Source: Nocardia sp. MH4
Lineage (GTDB): Bacteria > Actinomycetota > Actinomycetes > Mycobacteriales > Mycobacteriaceae
NCBI RefSeq assembly: GCF_019266065.1
Contig: NZ_LPNR01000103.1
Location: forward strand, 45,291 to 109,290
DNA length: 64,000 bases
Reading direction: 5' to 3'
Below the pieces are notes generated by a model. The model was not told the DNA's origin. It worked only from the letters and a program-made list of their open reading frames with translations, and did not search any database. Positions within the stretch are counted from its first letter, which is position 1, and each line of letters opens with the position of its first letter. Below are positions 62,015 to 64,000 of this stretch, one piece after another. Made by a program: the position numbers and the translations under genes.

Positions 62015-62610
62015 GATCGGGATCCTCTCGAGGTGACGAGGGTGGGGTCGGTGCCCGCCCGTAGTGGCGCGAGCGCGGTGCTCCATGCCACCAGCTGATC
62101 GAGCGTCTTGCCCAGGGCGGCGACATGGTGGTCACGCGGGGTGAAAGTGGTGTGGTTCTCGAAATCGGTGAGCAGCGAGATCTCCACCGGGCGGCTCACA
62201 TCGGCCATGCTCAGCGTGCTGCACACCACCCGCAGCTGCGCGACCGCACGAGCGCCGCCGCTCACCCCGTAGGAGACGAATCCCACTGCCTTGTCGGTCC
62301 ATTCGGCGCACAGATGGTCGATGGCGTTCTTCAGCACACCGGGGACGCCGCCGTTGTACTCGGGGGTCACCATCACGAAACCGTCGAACGGCGCGATCCG
62401 CTCAGCCCAGGCGCGGGTGTGGGCGTGCACCGACGGGCCGAACATCGGCGGGGTGGCCTCGTCGAGATGCGGTAGCGGGTGATCACGCAGATCGATCAGC
62501 TCGAATTCGGCGTCGTCGCGTCGCGATGCGGTGTCCAGGACCCACTGCGCGACTTGTGGGCCTGTGCGGGAGGGGCGGGTACTGCCGAGGAGGATGCCGA
62601 TTCTGATCAT
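62011..62610 (-). CDS. NADPH-dependent FMN reductase (NAD(P)H:quinone/azo-type)
   Basis: 199 residues from ATG 62610 (AGGAG 7 bases upstream). Flavodoxin-like reductase: RIGILLGSTRPSRTGPQVAQWVL, FELIDLRDHPLPHLDE, GFVMVTPEYNGGVPGVLKNAIDHL, FVSYGVSGGARAVAQLR. TPEYNGG and GSTRxxRxG are the family hallmarks. Reduces FMN, quinones or azo/nitro compounds. Faces the sigJ-like gene, and the facing CCTGACA-N16-CGTC promoter puts it under the ECF41 sigma factor. Confidence 0.92.
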   Translation of the reverse strand: MIRIGILLGSTRPSRTGPQVAQWVLDTASRRDDAEFELIDLRDHPLPHLDEATPPMFGPSVHAHTRAWAERIAPFDGFVMVTPEYNGGVPGVLKNAIDHLCAEWTDKAVGFVSYGVSGGARAVAQLRVVCSTLSMADVSRPVEISLLTDFENHTTFTPRDHHVAALGKTLDQLVAWSTALAPLRAGTDPTLVTSRGSRS

Positions 62611-62647
62611 GTTCGAACTCCTGGTTTGCTGGGCTTCTCGACCTTCC

Positions 62648-62704
62648 GACGACACAGCCGTCCGGAATGTCAGGTCACCTCACACATCCGAGCGGTATTT
62701 CGTC
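62648..62704. promoter_or_regulatory. divergent ECF41 promoters
   Basis: Plus strand: CCTCACA (62678-62684), 16 bases, CGTC (62701-62704), aiming at the sigma-factor gene. Minus strand: CCTGACA (62674-62668), 16 bases, CGTC (62651-62648), aiming at the FMN-reductase gene. Both equal the ECF41 type consensus, TGTCACA-N16-CGTC in the literature as I recall it, with the same spacing on both strands. Confidence 0.75.
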
Positions 62705-62738
62705 GGAAGATGCAGACCAGGAGACCGCAGGAGCCGAC

Positions 62739-63629
62739 ATGACCGACCCGCATCTGAACACCGTGATCGCCGAGCGCAGGCAGCTGATCAATCTCGCCTA
62801 CCGGCTGCTCGGCTCGCTCGCCGAAACCGAGGACGTCCTGCAGGAGACCTATGCGCGTTGGTACGCGCTGTCGGACAGCCGGCGGCGGCAGGTGGCCTCG
62901 CCGGGCGCGTGGCTGACGACGGTCGCCAGCCGGATCTGCCTGGATCTGCTCGGTTCCGCGCGCGTTCGGCGGGAACAGTATGTGGGCGAATGGATTCCGG
63001 AGCCGGTGCCGGGTCGCTCCGACTGGTTCGGTAGGCCTGGGCCCGCCGATCCCGCGGACCAGATCACCCTCGATGAATCGATCAGCATGGCCTTTCTCGT
63101 CGTGCTCGATTCCATGACGCCGGCCGAGCGGGTGGCGTTCGTTTTGCATGACGTGTTCCGCTACACCTTCGCCGAGGTCGCCGATGTGGTCGGGCGCACC
63201 CCCGCGGCCTGCCGTCAGCTCGCTTCCAGTGCTCGCCGCCGCATCGACTCCGCGCGGGGTGCGCCGGATGCCCAACGCGCCGAGGTGGTCCGGGACTTCA
63301 AGCGGGCCTGGGAAGCGATGGACATCGATGCGCTGGTCGGGCTGCTGGATCCGCGGGCCGTCGCCACGGCCGACGGTGGCGGCCTCGCGTTGTCGTTCCT
63401 CGACCCGATCGTCGGCGGCGAGCAGATCGCCGCCGCGTGGATGCAGATCGCTGCCCGCGGCCTCGCGCCGACCCTCACCGAACGCACGGTGAACGGACAG
63501 CCCGGGCTGGTCGCCGAGCTCGACGGCACTGTCGTGTCGGTCTACGCCTTCGATATCGCCGACGGCCGGATCACCCGTATCTGGGTGATCCGGAATCCGG
63601 AGAAGCTGCGGCCGTGGACGGCCGACTGA
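62739..63629 (+). CDS. sigJ: ECF41 family RNA polymerase sigma factor (SigJ-like)
   Basis: 296 residues from ATG 62739 (AGGAG 5 bases upstream). Sigma region 2: RRQLINLAYRLLGSLAETEDVLQETYARWYAL, then WLTTVASRICLDLLGSARVRREQYVGEW. Region 4: LDSMTPAERVAFVLHDVFRYTFAEVADVVGRTPAACRQLASSARRRI. A SnoaL-like C-terminal domain follows with the ECF41 marks IPEPV (linker), ADGGG and VNGQPG. The C-terminal extension modulates activity. ECF41 sigmas usually control one neighbouring oxidoreductase gene, here the divergent FMN-reductase operon plus itself. Confidence 0.93.
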   Translation: MTDPHLNTVIAERRQLINLAYRLLGSLAETEDVLQETYARWYALSDSRRRQVASPGAWLTTVASRICLDLLGSARVRREQYVGEWIPEPVPGRSDWFGRPGPADPADQITLDESISMAFLVVLDSMTPAERVAFVLHDVFRYTFAEVADVVGRTPAACRQLASSARRRIDSARGAPDAQRAEVVRDFKRAWEAMDIDALVGLLDPRAVATADGGGLALSFLDPIVGGEQIAAAWMQIAARGLAPTLTERTVNGQPGLVAELDGTVVSVYAFDIADGRITRIWVIRNPEKLRPWTAD

Positions 63630-64000
63630 ACCCTGGGTCGAGTCAGCCGGACGCGGCAGCCGGGCCGAGAGCCTCCAGGGGGTGTTCGAGCAGAACGGAA
63701 TTCCCAGGACAGATGGACCGGGTATCGGTCTGCGGGGTTGTCGGTGTCAGGCGGTCGCCGCGACCGGGGCCGCTGCGATCATCCAGTTGCTGAACTCGTC
63801 GGCCAGGTGCCATTGGCGCCTACCGCATGGTGGCGGGGGATCGCCGTGCCAGCGCAGTGCCGGGTCGCCGGGGGAGGGTGGGGAGATCAAACGGCGTCCT
63901 CACCTCGATTCTGTGGTTCTGTATCAGATTACTTGGTTCTGCTGCTTGCACTCATCTGGGTCGAGTGCTAAATAATATCTATGTCGGATGACAGAGGTTA
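63630..64000. other. end of window, no convincing gene
   Basis: A minus-strand stretch before the TGA at 63747-63749 reads WHLADEFSNWMIAAAPVAATA, like a protein C-terminus, but an upstream in-frame stop leaves only ~50 residues without a start, so it may be a relic. From about 63900 base composition drops sharply (AAATAATATCT at 63970-63980) and ATGTCGGATGACAGAGG begins at 63981, possibly a gene start cut by the window. Nothing else seen. Confidence 0.3.

Overview
The window is high-GC, with GTG and TTG starts, dense short operons and gene families typical of mycolic-acid actinobacteria. The close matches to Mycobacterium tuberculosis dormancy genes, the secreted glycine-zipper-like proteins and the SARP and ECF41 regulators point to a Nocardia or a close relative (Rhodococcus type). 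The genus is inference. No rRNA, tRNA, CRISPR array, transposase or phage gene was recognised.

Layout. 1-5.6 kb: lipid/aromatic catabolism (carotenoid oxygenase cut by the window edge, SCP-type thiolase, divergent thiolase plus acyl-CoA ligase). 5.6-10.6 kb: GerW-like protein, DUF4389 and DUF1918 proteins, a phosphoribosyltransferase/erythromycin-esterase fusion, and between them degraded remnants of a dienelactone hydrolase and of a DosS sensor. 10.6-16 kb: SARP/AfsR-type regulator between a medium-chain reductase and a hemerythrin gene, with matching 11-bp-spaced repeats at both promoters. 16-23.4 kb: a PadR-linked cluster of exported proteins (two paralogous hydrophobic proteins, esterase, MFS carrier, Tat-exported metallophosphatase). 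23.6-24.9 kb: SRPBCC plus ArsR-SRPBCC pair. 24.9-26.7 kb: hmp-nsrR with an NsrR site.

26.7-57.1 kb, the core of the window: a hypoxia/NO/redox island. It holds a universal stress protein (USP)-dosR-dosS operon in the same order as M. tuberculosis Rv3134c-Rv3133c-Rv3132c. Around it are relatives of known DosR-regulon genes: Rv0079-like ribosome-hibernation factor, Acg nitroreductase, PfkB kinase, three USPs, PNPOx-like protein, flavodoxin, deazaflavin-type reductase and a PEP-synthase-like gene. Upstream of many of them lie paired palindromic boxes, roughly GGGAC/GGACC-N4/5-GGCCC, whose centres are 21-24 bp apart. I read these as DosR boxes. Several island members are broken (acg relic, frameshifted PEP-synthase-like and terpenoid-cyclase-like genes).

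Embedded at 31.5-37.5 kb is a second system: a CstR-type repressor (Cys-Gly-Cys), TauE/SafE exporter, DUF302 and DUF2892 proteins, a CstB-like persulfide dioxygenase-rhodanese, an MMPL exporter and a six-Cys mini-protein. They share the operator ATACCC(T/C)(A/G)GGGGGTAT or close variants, so they form a reactive-sulfur detoxification regulon.

57.2-61.3 kb: TetR with two palindromic operators, an MpaB-type (DUF2236) oxygenase and a CrtI/retinol-saturase-like flavoprotein. 61.5-63.6 kb: ECF41 sigma factor divergent from an FMN reductase and a SnoaL-like gene, with two facing CCT(C/G)ACA-N16-CGTC promoters. The last 370 bases have no convincing gene.

All assignments come from reading sequence by eye. 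Family names are from memory of family motifs, not from database searches.
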